Assembly: GCA_036925085.1 (NCBI GenBank)
Contig: JAUPFP010000013.1
Location: 366,001-430,000, forward strand
Origin: Brachycybe producta
Taxonomy: Eukaryota; Arthropoda; Diplopoda; Playtdesmida; Andrognathidae
DNA length: 64,000 nucleotides
Direction of reading: 5' to 3'
The first letter of the stretch is position 1. Every line of letters begins with the position of its first letter. Positions 12,143 to 25,680 of the stretch are shown piece by piece. Under the pieces are notes generated by a model. That model was not told the DNA's origin. It was given only the letters and a program-made list of their open reading frames with translations, and searched no databases. A program made the position numbers and the translations under genes.

Positions 12143-13370
12143 ACTATACTGTGGGCGTGAGCTCTTTCTTTCATAATTGTGGGACTCTCTTTCCGTGTAA
12201 AACTTGTGTTTCCTGAATTTTTTTGGGAGGTTTTTGTCTTTTACTCTTAAGTAGTGTGCTTATATCTTATGTAATATATGGCACTATATTTGTGTGCTGT
12301 ATTTCTTATGTTCTTTTTATTTGTAAGGGATAGATCACACACGTTGAAAAAAAAAACATTCCACCAAAAAAAAAAAAAGGAAAGTTTCCAATTTGAATAA
12401 TTCTATTTATCTCGCTATCTCACTGAATCTCTGTAGAAAAAGAAACCGGTGAAATATTCGACTCTTCTTGCCACAACGAATTACATGCTATTAGCCATTT
12501 AGAAAGGCGTCTTTTAGACCTAACACATTCTTTATGGCTCCTTTTCTCCTTTTCTTTCTTCCCATCTTCAATAGACTCATCCCTAAAGCCTAGTACACAC
12601 TTGGATACAAAGTCGCGTGACAATGTCACGAGACAGTATATCTATACATTATGGCGCGTCCACACCTAATTTTTAATTGTGTGTTACACATCCCATAAGC
12701 ACAACCACTGCATGCAAATCCCCTATCAATTTGCGAGTTTTCTATATGGTCCACATGTTCACTCCCGAGTGCTTGAGGACAATAAAATGACTGACACATT
12801 TTTTGTCGTGGGATACAAAAGACTTGTCTCTAGACAAGGCCAGAGACTAGTGTCGCGCGACACAATATGTGACACAATGTGATTGTAGGCTCTCCTACAA
12901 TGTGACACTGTGTGCTTTCTTCTACTTTTCATGTCTGTGTGTTATGATCCTTAATAATCCAATCCAAAGAAATAGAAACAATAAACACATGTTTACTGAA
13001 ATTTGGCCTAAAGTAGGATTATTTCTGCACATGTAAACAGAATTACAGAAACAACAAACCCATTTTTCTGAGTAGAGATACACATTTTTGCGTCTTCTCT
13101 GCTGCACTTACAGTAAAATGATCATTTTACTACAAACAATACACCTGTGCAACTGCAATACATTATTAGAGTGAAAACATTGTCTAGAAGATAATTAAAT
13201 GATTCCACTTTAAAAGACCATCAAAAGGATAAAACCTTAGAAGAGGATGTTCTTATATACATTATTTTATAGAATGGTTTATGGAAGAGGAAAATAGGTG
13301 GCTTAAGATGTGTGTGAGTGAGTGAGTGGCATGGACATTAACAAGGACATTAGAAGGTCGGCCATGAGCT
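12143..13370. other. Intergenic DNA
   Basis: No gene. A partial end of the AGGGATAGATCACAC family starts near 12327 and runs into poly-A. The palindrome-rich span 12586-12920 is listed separately. Confidence 0.5.
12586..12920. mobile_element. Possible MITE rich in TGTCGCG/GTGACA palindromes
   Basis: Begins AGCCTAGTACACACTTGG. Contains GTCGCGTGACAATGTCAC near the left and GTGTCGCGCGACAC with GTGACAC repeats near the right. The arms are partly complementary. Boundaries are uncertain. Confidence 0.35.
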
Positions 13371-13406
13371 CTCTCTCTCTTCCTCACTAAACATGTTTCT
13401 ATGGAG

Positions 13407-13457
<51 letters not shown>

Positions 13458-13500
13458 TCACTTTACTCTCTCTCTCTCTCCCTCCATCTCTCTCTCTCTG
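13371..13500 (+). repeat. (CT)n microsatellite cluster
   Basis: Long CT runs, the longest from about 13410 to 13453, broken by TTCCTCACT spacers. Confidence 0.9.
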
Positions 13501-13914
13501 TGTACAACGATCAAGAGGTTGAATGGAGGCTGAGGTTTCGTCCAAAGATTTAGCACCACTAAAGAAAGTAAAGAGAGGAGAAAAAATAATCCAACAGAAT
13601 TTGGAGAGTGAAAATAATCGATTCTTATATTGCCATAGAAACTATGTGGCAAAACCGCGTTAACTTTCTGTTTCTATCTAGAGTTTCTTTTCTATAGAGA
13701 GTAATTTTATTTCATGGGATGGCAGCAAAAACAGCTAAAGGGTGGATAGAGTAAAGGGTAGGACTTGTGGATGGAAGTGTTAGATAACAAAAAAAAATAT
13801 AAGAGGTTTTTAGCAGGGTGAATGGGGTCGGTGTTTGTAAGGTGTGGCTCTCCTCTAGCCTCTAAGCTACCCACTACCCACCTGCAGTGCAGTCTTAAGT
13901 TTAAGGTGGAAGGT

Positions 13915-14520
13915 AACAGTGGTGGTGGTGGCAGGGTAGTAGGTCTCAGGGGTGGTGGTAGTGGTGGCAGGGTAGAAGGTGGTGGTCGTGGCAGTGCAGA
14001 AGGTGGTGGTGGTGGCATTGTGGAAAGTGGTGGTGGCAGGGTAGAAAGTGGTGGTGGCAGGGTAGAAAGTGGTGGTGGCAGGGTAGAAAGTGGTGGTGGC
14101 AGGGTAGAAAGTGGTGGTGGCAGGGTAGAAAGTGGTGGTGGCAGGGTAGAAAGTGGTGGTGGCAGGGTAGAAAGTGGTGGTGGCAGGGTAAAAAGTGGTG
14201 GTGGCAGGGTAGAAAGTGGTGGTGGCAGGGAAGAAAGTGGTGGTGGCAGGGAAGAAAGTGGTGGTGGCAGGGAAGAAAGTGGTGGTGGCAGCGAAGAAAG
14301 TGGTGGTGGCAGGATTAAAGTGGTGGTGGCAGGGTAGAAAGTGGTGGTGGCAGGGTAGAAAGTGGTGGTGGCAGGGTAGAAAGTGGTGGTGGCAGGGTAG
14401 AAAGTGGTTGTGGCAGGGAAGAAAGTGGTGGTGGCAGGATTAAAGTGGTGGTGGCAGGGTAGAAAGTGGTGGTGGCAGGGTAGAAAGTGGCAGTGGCAGG
14501 GTAAAAAGTAGTAGTAAAAG
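13915..14520 (+). repeat. 21-bp GTGG-rich minisatellite
   Basis: About 25 copies of a unit close to AAAGTGGTGGTGGCAGGGTAG, some with GGGAAG or GGATTA variants. The unit is 21 bp, a multiple of three. Several frames on both strands therefore stay open, giving a 281-residue Pro/Thr/Leu-rich frame and Gly-rich or Trp-rich frames. None has a domain or plausible start context. I read this as a tandem array, not a gene. Confidence 0.9.
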
Positions 14521-14704
14521 TAGGATGAGTGTGGTGGTGGTGGTCGTGGCAAGATAAAAGGTTCTGGTAGCGTCCGTGGCCATGGGGTTTACAGTGAACT
14601 TGGGTGGAAGCTGCGCCATGCTTGAAAATAACATTACAATTGGTAGGCGGAGTAGTGATGACAGTGGGTGGAGGTAGAAGACGGTGGTTGTAGGTGCTGT
14701 TCAA

Positions 14705-15714
14705 ATTTGTAGGTGGAGCTGTGGGTATAAAAGAGGTGGTAAAAGTGTTGTAGGAGGAAGAAGTATTGACATTGGTAAAGAGGAAGATGTGGGTGGATGG
14801 AGGGGGGCGTCTTGTTTATCTTCATGAAAATTGAGAAGCTAAGCACTTAAGTACCTTTCGAACGGACGTCGTCAACTTGAAGCCCACCTCCGCAACTTAA
14901 TCCATTTTCACTCCATTTCTTTCAACCACTCTTTTTATTTTTCCTTTCTTTAAATTAGTTATATTGGTCGTTTTCTCACTTGGTCAGTTGACCACATGAA
15001 AATAAAAAGACGCGAGAAAATCGATTATGTCCGAAACAGAGAATTGGTTGTTACATATTTTCACAACAATAGAAATAAAGAAACCGAACACTTTTTTCTC
15101 TTTCTGAAAACAAAAACTGATTGAATGTTTTCAAAATCAATGCAAATAGACAACTACTTTAAAAGTAGAGGAAATGTGTCCTTCAAAAAAAAAAAAAAAG
15201 TCAGGGACACATATCTTGATTAAATTATATTGTCAACAATCTATTCCGAACTTTAATCCCGGACAGGAATTTCCACGTTTAAATTTCACTTACAACACAA
15301 GTTTACGAAATTTGTGACACATTTTTTTTTTGAAAGGGGGAAATAAAAGTATAAACAGAACCGTAACAAAGATGCGGCAACGCTCTGTGGTCCAAACTGT
15401 TTTGGCTGAGCTCTTCAGTGCTTTCTTTTCTGATATTTCATTTCAATTTGCGATTTGTAACTATAATTCGATAATTGTCGACAATAGATTTTACAATAAT
15501 TTCTAAATTTAAAAATGTTTAAAGAGCGTTTGTTTATTAATATTGTCGTGGTGGAGGAAAAATTGACAGGGGCATATTCTATAATTTGAAATGCACCATA
15601 CGACATAGTTTCTTTTTTACCCAGGGGCATGTGTATACCTTAACCCGGCTCTGCGGATACACGTATCGCATACACATATCGTAATGCATGTATCTTCGCG
15701 TGAAAGCGGCCTAA
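14705..15714. other. Intergenic DNA, no gene recognised
   Basis: AT-rich sequence with poly-A and poly-T runs. No repeat copies recognised. Confidence 0.5.
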
Positions 15715-15955
15715 TACCTAGTACACACACCTGATAATTTAAATGCATTTAAATAATAAACGTGTTCTACAGAGCTCTGTGAAGGCCGGCAAACAATATA
15801 CTATAATAAACTATTAAAAAAATATTGATTCAGTTTTTCAATTTTAAAATATTAATAATAAAGTCAATTTTTATTTGGTGTTCATGTCCTTAACTAGATT
15901 CCGTATAATTCACCTAAACACATTTAATTTGAATTCATTTAACTCATGTGTGTAC
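15715..15955 (+). repeat. Interspersed repeat (copy 2 of 2)
   Basis: Aligns with 353-650: the same CCTAGTACACAC start, the same TTTAAATGCATTTAAATAAT block, the same TTTTATTTGGTGTTCATGTC block and the same CATGTGTGTAC end. It lacks a central stretch present in the other copy. Confidence 0.65.
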
Positions 15956-15959
15956 AAGG

Positions 15960-16975
15960 TATATGGTTCAATTTTTTTTTTTTTAAAAATGCAGAACTTT
16001 CAACTTTAATCAGAAGTTCAGAAATTACCTTTGAAAACAGCGTTCTGTGTTAGACAAAAACCTTGTTTTATTACATAACGTCGAACAGTTATTCTAAAAT
16101 TTGAGTCTAAATTAAGCAATAAAAAAATTTGGTTAACTTCAATGTTAAATTTGAAATATAGATTATGTCCTAGAGGCTAGAACCAACAACACCCTTCGGT
16201 CTATTGTCAAAGTTTTTTTTAAGTGGCACACTCTTAGTATGATTTTTTTTTAAATTGAATACTTAGAAACAATAAAAGCTACACATTTCAAACTTAATGT
16301 GGTTACTAACAGACATGTGAAAAATTTTAGTCAACCGTTCTGACGTCACAATCTTCTAGTTATGGCGAGCCAGCTGTACAGTGGTGGCCACCTTGTACTT
16401 TCTTGACTTTGGACCTAAAGTCCTTATTTATGTGGACCTTGAAAGAGAGAGAGAGAGAATATTTATTGGCCGCATTCCTTTTTTTTTATATATAGACGAT
16501 GTGAAACGTTTTGAAATCAAATCATAAATATTTTTGTTCCCACCATATAATACGTAATAATAATATGGATAACAATTCCAACCATAAAAACACATCAGTG
16601 ATTTTCATATAAATGAATGACTGAATATCTAACGAGTCATAAATAAATTCATTTTCTTTTCATTTTCGTGTTTGAAATGACTTTCTATTGGGTTGGAGGT
16701 TGAGGAAGTGAAAATCTATTTGTTGATTATTGATGTCCTACAAGGAATTTCACATTTTTTTTTTTTTTTGATTTTTGAAAAAAAAAATGGAGGTTGAATC
16801 ATCGAACCAAAAATAGAGAATGTTATGTGTGGAATGAATAATTCATATCCTTCGATGTCGCCTTGGGCTAACTTAATTAAGTTATGTGTCATCTTTGTCA
16901 TTACATCTACTAGGAAGACTTTTATTATTTTTTTTTCTTTCTCTCTCTCTCTCTCTCCCTATGATGTATATATTT
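15960..16975. other. Intergenic DNA, no gene recognised
   Basis: AT-rich. Short GA run at 16445-16459 and CT run at about 16937-16957. No supported gene. Confidence 0.5.
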
Positions 16976-17164
16976 TACTGTCAATCTGCGGAATCAGTCA
17001 ATCTGAATATTGCCTAGGAAATCTGCAAAACAACCAACCTGCTAGTGAATCTGCAAAATTCAACACCTAAAATGTATTGAATTTTGCAGATTCACTAGCA
17101 GTTTGGTGGATTTGCAGATTGCCTAGGCAATCTGCAGATTGTCTGACTCCGTAGATTGACAGTA
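16976..17164. mobile_element. Near-perfect palindromic element with AATCTGC motifs (copy 1)
   Basis: About 189 bp folding into one long hairpin. It starts TACTGTCAATCTGCGGAATC and ends with the reverse complement. AATCTGC or GCAGATT recurs many times and GCCTAGG occurs in each arm. A second copy of the same length and layout lies at 57276-57464. Confidence 0.8.
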
Positions 17165-18832
17165 ACAAAGTCATCTATACAGTAGACTGAGCAGGTACAA
17201 CAACATAAGATTTTCTGCGTGGGTTTTTAGGTTAGAAACTTGGCCTACATACATTATATTATTGGTTTACTTTCATTTTTGCTTCAAAAGGAAGGAGGGA
17301 AAAAATGAAAGCAGTTATATTTCTCAAAGAAAATATCAAATGTGTTTTTTTTCTTTCTTCTCTCTCGTTCTAGCACCTGCATTCATCCCATAATGCAACA
17401 CACAGATAAACGAAAACGTAAAATATCAGACACTAATATGTGAGGCGTGCTTTTCCACAACGTTGTAAATGCCACATAAGGGTAACATTGTATTAGAATT
17501 TTCTTGTCACGAAAATACTGTTCCTAGTCATAACGTTGTAAGAGCCCATAGCAATTCGATTGACAAACATGGCCAGTCACTTAAGTGACTGTAATAAGGT
17601 TGTAAATGTCAAACAGTGTCACTATAGTGGCAACTTGTCGGCATATGTTACATGTTGGCATTTACAACATTTTTTAGAACAGTTTATTTTTTAACAGCTT
17701 TTTTTTTTGTAATGTTTCTTCTGAAAAACCTTTGCTTGAAAAACATATATCTCCTCAAAACCGCAGGTGGGGGAGGTGGGAAGAGACCTCCCATACAACA
17801 TAATCCATGGACTGCATTTGGAAAATACAAACAAAACTAATATTTGTTCAGCCACCTTAAGATGGTTTTAAAGTGTAAACGGGGCCTTTTGAACTCTTGA
17901 TTAATCTGTCTTTCAGGTGCACAAAATAAAGAGAAGCTTTTTTGTGTTGACACAAAGTGTTCTCCGTGTGAAGCGGGCCTTACTGACACAACCACACTAA
18001 GAGAGACACATTCACATCGAAATCAAATAGAAAATTTAAAAAAAATATAAACAAATTTGCCATAATTAGAATAATTCGCATAACTTCAAATAAATATATA
18101 TTTGATAGAACTGAATAAGAACAAAAATGAAAGGTTAATTTGTATCCAATCCAGTCAAGATTTCTTAAGAATTTTAAAGGATATAACTAAATAAAGATTA
18201 CATGTTTTAGAGAGTTTGTAATTAAATCAAATTCCTAGAAACTTACATTTTAAGATTCTTATTTTTGATGATATACATACAGCAGTATGTATTTTTGTAT
18301 TTCATTCAAAGTACTTTTTTTATTTTCTCTTTTTTTCGTTGTTGAGAGAATTTTCATGACAAATAACATGCTTCAAGTATTCATCATTTTCTGTAATAAA
18401 AGAAGAATAGAGTTTTTTTTAGCAGAATAGAGAGAAGAAATAGAAGAAGATGGTTTTATTTAGTGTTAGGTGACAACGAAAAAATCAAGTGCGTGTTGTG
18501 TCTGTTGCTTAGAGGCAAAAAAGAAGCTAAGAAGAGAAGCTCAGATCACTGAAATGAATCCAATTTTTCTTCTACTTTTTTTTGCACCGTTTCTTTAATT
18601 AGTTCCCTTTTTTTTTCTCTTCTTCTTCTTCTTCTTCTTCCTCCTCCTAATATTATATTTTTTTTCTTATGATTTCTTATATATTTCCTTATATGAAATA
18701 TAATGAAGAAGAAAAAAAAATGCATCACCAATTCTTTTTCCTTGGTCAGATCAGTGATGCGTGAAATGTAGTTTTAAAAAAAGAACGACAAAATTTATCC
18801 TAGAAAAAAAAGATAGAGAGATAGAGAGATAA

Positions 18833-18865
<33 letters not shown>

Positions 18866-20355
18866 GAGAGATAAGTCACCTGGGGAGCGAGATAGGCCTA
18901 CAAGAAGAAAAAAAAACATAAATAGGCCTAATACATAAAGATATACCCAACTTCTTATTCGCTTTTTTTCTTGTCACATAGACCAACATAACAAATCTAT
19001 TTATTAAAGAGAAACAAACAAACCTCGTACAATTATATAAATAAATAAAAATCTAAATTTCATAAATATTTTTACATTTGTATTAAGATAAGTTTATGAA
19101 CAGTTGAGGTCTCATTATATAGAAAAAAAGTCATTAAATTGGGACAGTCATATCTTATGATATCACTTATTATGCGCTTTTATTTTATGATTGATATTTT
19201 ATGCTGTATTCTAGTCAATAGCATAATAATAATAATATTTTGTGACTGTTACAAAGTTATGAGCTAGAGATGACAGTTGATTGTCATCTGATAGTCTCGT
19301 TTTCTTTCTGTAATGAGGCTGCTCCAGATTTCTGTAACTTTTCATTGGTTAAAAAATGTTAAATTTGGTAATTTTTAAAATTTTATTAAAAGTTTATTTC
19401 TGAAAATATTATTATTATATGCAAAATATCTTAACAAATTCATATTCAATTTTGAAATCTCATTTCTAAAAAAAAATCGTAAAAATTTGATACTCATACC
19501 TTATGATATAATAAAAACCGTCATATGAACACTGGTGCACAGAATACCATCACAGTAATAAAATAGTAGTAAACAAACAGTGACATCATAAGGTATAATT
19601 GTCACAATTACATCACATCTTCTGTAATGAGGCTCTATCATTTTATGACTATTATATTATGTTGTACATCAGTCATAAACATATAATACACATATTGCTA
19701 TATAATGCCTTGTAATTTCTTTTTAAAAATTAAAAAAAGGTTATGAATTTCAGAACTAGTTGATGCAAATTACTGTCATATGAAACACCTTAGTATCTTT
19801 TTTTTGTAATGACCCTCCTAGTTCTTACAAACTTTGAAATTTCTTATTTTTTAATGTTGAATTCGATAAAATACTGACGCCCACTACAGTATATTATGCA
19901 TACAAATTGCTAATTGACTTATTGGGTTATAAATATTCTAATTACCATAATTATGATTATTTAAATTTTTATTTAAGAGCTTAGTCAATGTCAGTAAAAA
20001 ATCAAATTTGTTTATAAAAAAAAACCCTGAAGTCACACAAGACTAAGGAAAACATGTGTTTTATATTTAACGTATACATTTAACATTTAACATTTTAACT
20101 GAGTTTTATTTTATTAAAATAAAGTTACTTATCTTTTCATCGATTTTAAGCCGATTTTCAGCGATATTTAAGCCTTTCTTGTACAGAATAAATTATTCTA
20201 TATTAACCACTGTGACCTAAATGATGTTTAGGCTGTAATCTATAATAAAAAAAGACAATCATTACTTAATATGATGACAACTGAACATTAAACGTATGTT
20301 CCTTTAATTTTCTCCTGAAACGTGGTAATCACACACATATCACAAAAGATAACAT
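17165..20355. other. Intergenic AT-rich DNA with repeat fragments
   Basis: No gene. About 17706-17875 resembles 43433-43582 (TTTGTAATGTTTCT, then AAAACATTA-like, then GGTGGGAAGAGA, then CAGCCACCTTA). About 17865-17945 carries the outer arm of the long-inverted-repeat family (AAAGTGTAAAC, CTGTCTTTCAGGTGC). (GATA)n occurs at 18834-18863 and (TTC)n at about 18619-18640. Confidence 0.55.
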
Positions 20356-20498
20356 GCCCCTCAAATGAGGCAATCACTCAATAGTCGACAGATGAGTTGG
20401 TTAGCAGCCCCTTAAATGAGGCAATTACTCAATAGTCGACAGATGAGTAGGTTAGCAGCCCCTTAAATGAGGCAATCCCTCAATAGTCGACAAATTAT
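20356..20498 (+). repeat. 51-bp tandem repeat, 2.8 copies
   Basis: Units start at 20356, 20407 and 20458, each with GCCCCT(C/T)AAATGAGGCAAT followed by CTCAATAGTCGACA. AAATGAGG and CAATAGTCGACA are almost invariant, so the array is fairly young. Confidence 0.9.
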
Positions 20499-20529
20499 AA
20501 TTATTCTTATGAGTCACTTAAGTAACGTT

Positions 20530-20885
20530 TCAAATGATAAACGTGACTAGAACTCCGATAACTTTACGTTTTGAAAACAGCTTGAAGAAAAAATTAAAAG
20601 TGCTTTAGAGACTAGAAAAGTAACAATCACGTAAGAGGTTTTTTTTTCATATTGATATTTTTTTTAAAAAATAAACTGTTTATGAAAGGTTATAAATGAG
20701 CAGAATTTAATTTTTTTTTAGATTTCAACACAATATTTTTTTTAGTTTTAAGCTCATAGAATGTTATTTTGAAATTTATGAAGATGAAAGAACTCTTCAG
20801 TGATTCATTTACTCTTCTAGCTTTTAAAACATTTTCAAATTGTTCTTCCTGTTGCTTTTAAAATCCAAAATAACCAGAGTTAGAT
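20530..20885. mobile_element. Long-inverted-repeat MITE (ACTAGAAGGGTAG family), diverged copy
   Basis: The left arm has TTTAGAGACTAGAAAAGTAAC and the right arm ATTTACTCTTCTAGCTTTTAAAAC, with AT-rich middle and AAAATAAAC/TTATTTTG inner blocks. More diverged than the copies at 50.4-51.7 and 61.6 kb. Confidence 0.5.
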
Positions 20886-21894
20886 TATCAGCTAGCTGAT
20901 TGTAACAAATCTTTAGAGAATCAGCTAATCTACATATTCAATAGTCAATATTGAAAAATCACCAATTCAAGATTGAATTTAGACAATTACTTATTTTAGA
21001 AATTATGAAGAATACCTAAAATACCTGCAGTTATAAACAACTTACAAACCAAATGTTGATTTTTAAAATTGTCTATTAATTTCTGCAGAATTCCCCACAT
21101 ATTAGTGGGTCGTAATATTTTAATATCATATATATTTGTAATTTAATAAAAAAATAAATACACAAAAAATCCATCAGAATGAGATTCCGGTTATTTATTT
21201 ATTGCTTTTTTTCTGTTTATTTCGGAAAACAAAACCCTTCTGATTAGCATTATATCTCAAATACAATATTTAATATATACAGATATACAAATTGTACATA
21301 TAAACAACATGACTGCAACAATAGGCAAAATAAATTATAAAATAAATATTAAGCTTAACATTTGTAACCCAAAAATACATAAATTTAATCAACACAATAA
21401 AAGATTATATTTTTTTGGTTTTCTTTTTCTTAAATAAAAGATATTGTGTTTCATATCTCCTCAATTGAAAAATTAAGTAAAAACTCTAAGCTACAACTTA
21501 TCATAACTTAATGGAATGAATTTAAATTGTACATATTATTATCATAAATATTTTTTTTAGTTCTCTTACTCAAATTTATGCATTATTTATACATAATATG
21601 TCCACAGAAGTAATGCATTTTGTCTTTTGTTTTTTGACAAAATAATTCGACGAAGAAAAAAAACTTTCTTTTGTTTCGTTTATATAATAAAATGTTTAAA
21701 TGTTTTCATTTCTAAACGTCAACTTTCATTGGTAGAATTTTTAACCAATGAATTGTTATAAAAATGTATCACTAAATGAAACCAAAAAAATAAAGATGTT
21801 TAACTGTAATGTGGTGATAAAAACAGATTAGGCGAAAATCTAAATTGAGACACTTTAACTTTAAAGCCGGGTACACATTACGTCATACACAGCT
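20886..21894. other. AT-rich intergenic DNA, no gene recognised
   Basis: No coding signal or repeat family seen. Confidence 0.5.
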
Positions 21895-21902
21895 GTCTAG
21901 AA

Positions 21903-22183
21903 CAGTGTTTCTTAATTTGTGTTTAATCGTTGAGGTTCTACAAAGAGACCTGTGAACATTTTAGAACATTTAAATATTTTAGTCATCGTAAAATATTTGA
22001 ATTTAAATAATTTTTTTTACTTATTTTACGTTATCAAAAATTTAAAATAAAATATAAAAAACTAATTAAAAATGCAAAATACCAAATTAATATGATTATT
22101 ACTCACACAAATAGGGGTTCTATGTAAAAAAAATCATATTGTTTAAAGGGATTCTGTGACCTGTAAAAGTTTAAGAAACACTG
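21903..22183. mobile_element. hAT-like MITE with 8-bp target duplication
   Basis: Ends CAGTGTTTCTTAA and TTAAGAAACACTG are perfect 12-13-bp inverted repeats. Flanks GTCTAGAA (21895-21902) and GTCTAGAG (22184-22191) form an 8-bp duplication with one mismatch and fit the hAT preference nTnnnnAn. Confidence 0.8.
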
Positions 22184-22191
22184 GTCTAGAG

Positions 22192-25100
22192 AGTTTATCA
22201 AAAGGTTTGGGTTGGCTAATTGGTTTATGTAAACTAAAATTTTCATCTTTCAAATTATACCAAAAAAAAAAGTTAATTTTGAAAGATATCTTCATGATAA
22301 TACTATTAAAAAATTCTTTTACGCTTCTGGTTTCATTTTTTTAAAAAAAAATCTTTTAAAAAAATGTTCAAAATCGTCAGCACATAAGAGCAATTAAGAT
22401 ATAGCTAAAGATAGTAACTCAACATACGATATTAACATATAATTATCATTAGTCAATTATCCAATATCTTAAGACCTGTAGTGTCGATAGCCACATTTAT
22501 TTTTAGAAACAACTGACCTAAAATGTGTTCTAATCTTAAAAGAACCACCTTACAAATGACCTAACCCTGTTTTCTAATCAGGAAAACACTTAATTCTTGT
22601 TTTTATCTATCAACCTCATATTCCTATTCTTATCTATTAGTTCAGAAAAAAAAGATTTATTTCTTTATCTTAATTCGATTAAACAATTTGGTTGTTAAGA
22701 TGTTAAATCTTTATGACTCTTTTTATCGTCCTGGTTTGACAAATCAGATGGAAAATACTCAAGTATCCCATCAACTTGATAGAGAGAACTCGACAAATAG
22801 TACATTTTTTATTATTCAGCAAAAAAAAAAAAGAAAGAAGCTTATTTATATTTAGAAACATATTTTTAAAAAAAGATTCTGAAAGTGTTTTTCTCCAATC
22901 TTGTTTTTCTTGTACAATCTTTTTTGCTAAATTCTTCTTTCTAAATAATAAATACGTATATTATGATATACAAAAAGCTAAGGAAGTAAAGTATTTCTCA
23001 TTTTTTTTTTAAAAAATCTTCAGTTGTCAAAATTTGTAATCCTTTTTTTTTCACTTCTAGTATATATTTTGAAAAAATTGATATTTTAAATTTATGCTAC
23101 ATAAAAGCTACAATATCATAGAAATAGAATAATGAAACTGGATTAAAAATGGGCTTAAAATAATTGCCAAATATGCATAGTATTAAAGTAGGTTTTCAAA
23201 TGTTATATATATATTTATAGAACAAATACACAGTTTAAAAAAACTAACAACAACAAAAACCAGTGTGAATGAAACATATTTAACTCATATAAATACAGTT
23301 CATACAAATAGCTCACATAATATAATTAAATGTTAAATGAATGTTTTGGATTTATTTCTTATATGGTGTTTGAAGTCATTTAATTTTTAAAATGATCATT
23401 TGATTTGGTCGTGGAGAGAGAGAGAGCGAGAGGGAAATAGGGAAAGAGAGAGAGAGGGGGAAAGAGCGAAAGAAAGAGAGAGAGAGGGGGGAAAGAGAGA
23501 AAGAGAGAGAGAGAGGGGGAAAGAGAGAAAGAGAGAGAGGGGGAAAGAGAGAGAGAGGGGGAAAGAGAGAGCGAGGGAGAAAGAGAGAGAGAGAGAGAGA
23601 GAGGGGGAAAGAAACAGAGAGAGACAAAGAATAATCTTTCTGTGTAAAATTGGATTTCTAGAAGAAAAAACAATTATTATTGCCTCCTAATTAGATTCCT
23701 CATTTTCGTTGATTTGCATCAATGAGCACTGATTTATTTCTAAAATATCTGAAATTATATTGGACAATAAAGGATTGAAAGAAAGTATTGTTAATGTTCA
23801 ACATTTGTATTATGAACAGAAGAATCAGTTCCCGTTCATAAGCACTTTTGAAATGGCTTGCTTGGAGATTGCTATGTATCTCCCTGTCAAATACTTAATC
23901 AAACTATCAAAATTTGAATTAATAATATATATCGGTACATTATTTTTCAGAAACATTGCCCAAGTATATTCGCGAAAAAATAGCTGGGTCTAGTCTGTTA
24001 TTTAAAGTGAAATATCACAAAAACTATTAAAAAAATATACATAATCTAAAATACACCAAAATGTAGTTGCGACAATAAATTAAATAAGTTGATAATAAAT
24101 TTAAAAAAGTTAATGAATTTACAAAATAAAAAAATTAAATTTGTTTTCCATCCGAAAAAAAAAATTACAAATTTAAACGTCTTATTTTCTTTTAATTTCA
24201 ATGACTTTATAAATTCTGAACAATTGTTTTTTTTTTTAATTTTTATTTGTACAACTAAATGTTTATATTGTTGCTAATAATCAACTTGTAGCATTTATAG
24301 TTTCTGAAATTTTGCAATTTCGATTGATTTATCTGCACCACTCTAGATGGTTGTGTTCGTTTTGGAACACACTGTATAAATAGTTTGGCCTAAATTTTGA
24401 CATGAAATTCACCTCATAAGTAAGTTCCTGAAACCGCCTCACAAAAGCGCTTACGAACTAAATGCACCCAAACATACAAAATAATTTCCAGGATTTATTT
24501 GAAACTCGAAAAGCAAATGGAAAGTGAATATGGTATTTCCGTGTTAAAACCCATAAATATAAATGAATGACCCTTTAAAAATCTTAAAGGTGAACATAAA
24601 AAATTGACAATTGGAAAGTTTCTGAAATTTAAAATAGTTTATTTTTAAACATAATATCCTGAAAATACTCTATGCTTTTATTTTTGAAGCTTCAAACAAA
24701 CGTCAAAATTCTTTTGACAGCTACCGGGTACTTCAGAAAGATGCCCAATTTTTTTAGCATTATTTTCAAAATTTTAATAAAAAAAGAACCAAAATGTCTT
24801 AGAAATTGTCTTAAATATTCCAATTTTGAAAGATTCCGGAATAATTGATCCTTTTTAATTGGGGGCAGCCGCTTATTTGAGACAAATAACATTCTAGTTC
24901 CGATGTGTCCCAATTCATCGGAATCTACTATAATTTGCATTTAAAATTGGATTGATTTTGCTATTTATCAACAGACTATAAAATCTGAAATTAATTATAA
25001 TTTAAAATATTCAATATTCAGTTCTTGGTTGGCTTTAGAGTTTTTTTTTCTTCTTCTTTCTTTTCAGATAATAAGAATGCATTTTAATTAATAACAAAGA

Positions 25101-25680
25101 TTTTAATTAAAAAAATAGAGAGAGATGGAAAAAAAGAAATGTAATTTACTAAGAAAAACCACAAATCTCTTGAAAAACAAAAAATCGATATAAATTTGAA
25201 TATCTCTTTCGTACTTTAGAAAGAAAAGAAGAAAAAAAAAATGAAAGAAAATGTTCCAGATTGCAAAAAAGACAAATATAAATCTTAAATGATCCTCGTT
25301 TTATTTTTAACATATGTTTCTAATTTATGGTTGGCCCATTATTTTTGAAAAGTTTGCTTTTTTTAAAAAAAGGCGAATAAAATCTCTTATGTTTTTGTCG
25401 GATAAATTTCAAAAGTGTTCCTAATACATACTGTATATTGTATACTACATGTATATTAGTTCTATAATGAAGTAAGATTAAAATGGCATTAAAGTCTAAA
25501 GACTTAATTCAACTACTTCAGAAAAAGAGTAGAAGAAAAAGAACTGCTTCTTCCCGTATTATATCTATTAGAATTATCTAATCATATTTCTTTACTGATT
25601 TCAATGTTAAAAATTTATAAGTACTAATTGATAAATCAACCAATTTTTTCCACTTTGTGTCTAAAAACCCAGTGGTTTAG
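22192..25680. other. AT-rich intergenic DNA with a GA-rich tract
   Basis: No gene supported. The GA tract at 23412-23625 is listed separately. GGAACACACTGTATA at about 24364-24378 looks like a lone mariner-type terminus. Confidence 0.5.
23412..23625 (+). repeat. (GA)n-rich purine tract
   Basis: About 210 bp of GAGAGA with GGGGGAAA interruptions, almost purely purine on this strand. It creates Arg/Glu and Ser/Leu ORFs that are not genes. Confidence 0.9.

Noticed and set aside
13707..14704. Long minus-strand Pro/Leu/Thr-rich ORFs and plus-strand Gly-rich and Trp-rich ORFs
   Set aside because: All come from the 21-bp minisatellite, whose unit is a multiple of three. Frames on both strands are open at once and no domain is present.
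23376..23690. Ser/Leu-rich and Arg/Glu-rich ORFs
   Set aside because: Products of the (GA)n tract.
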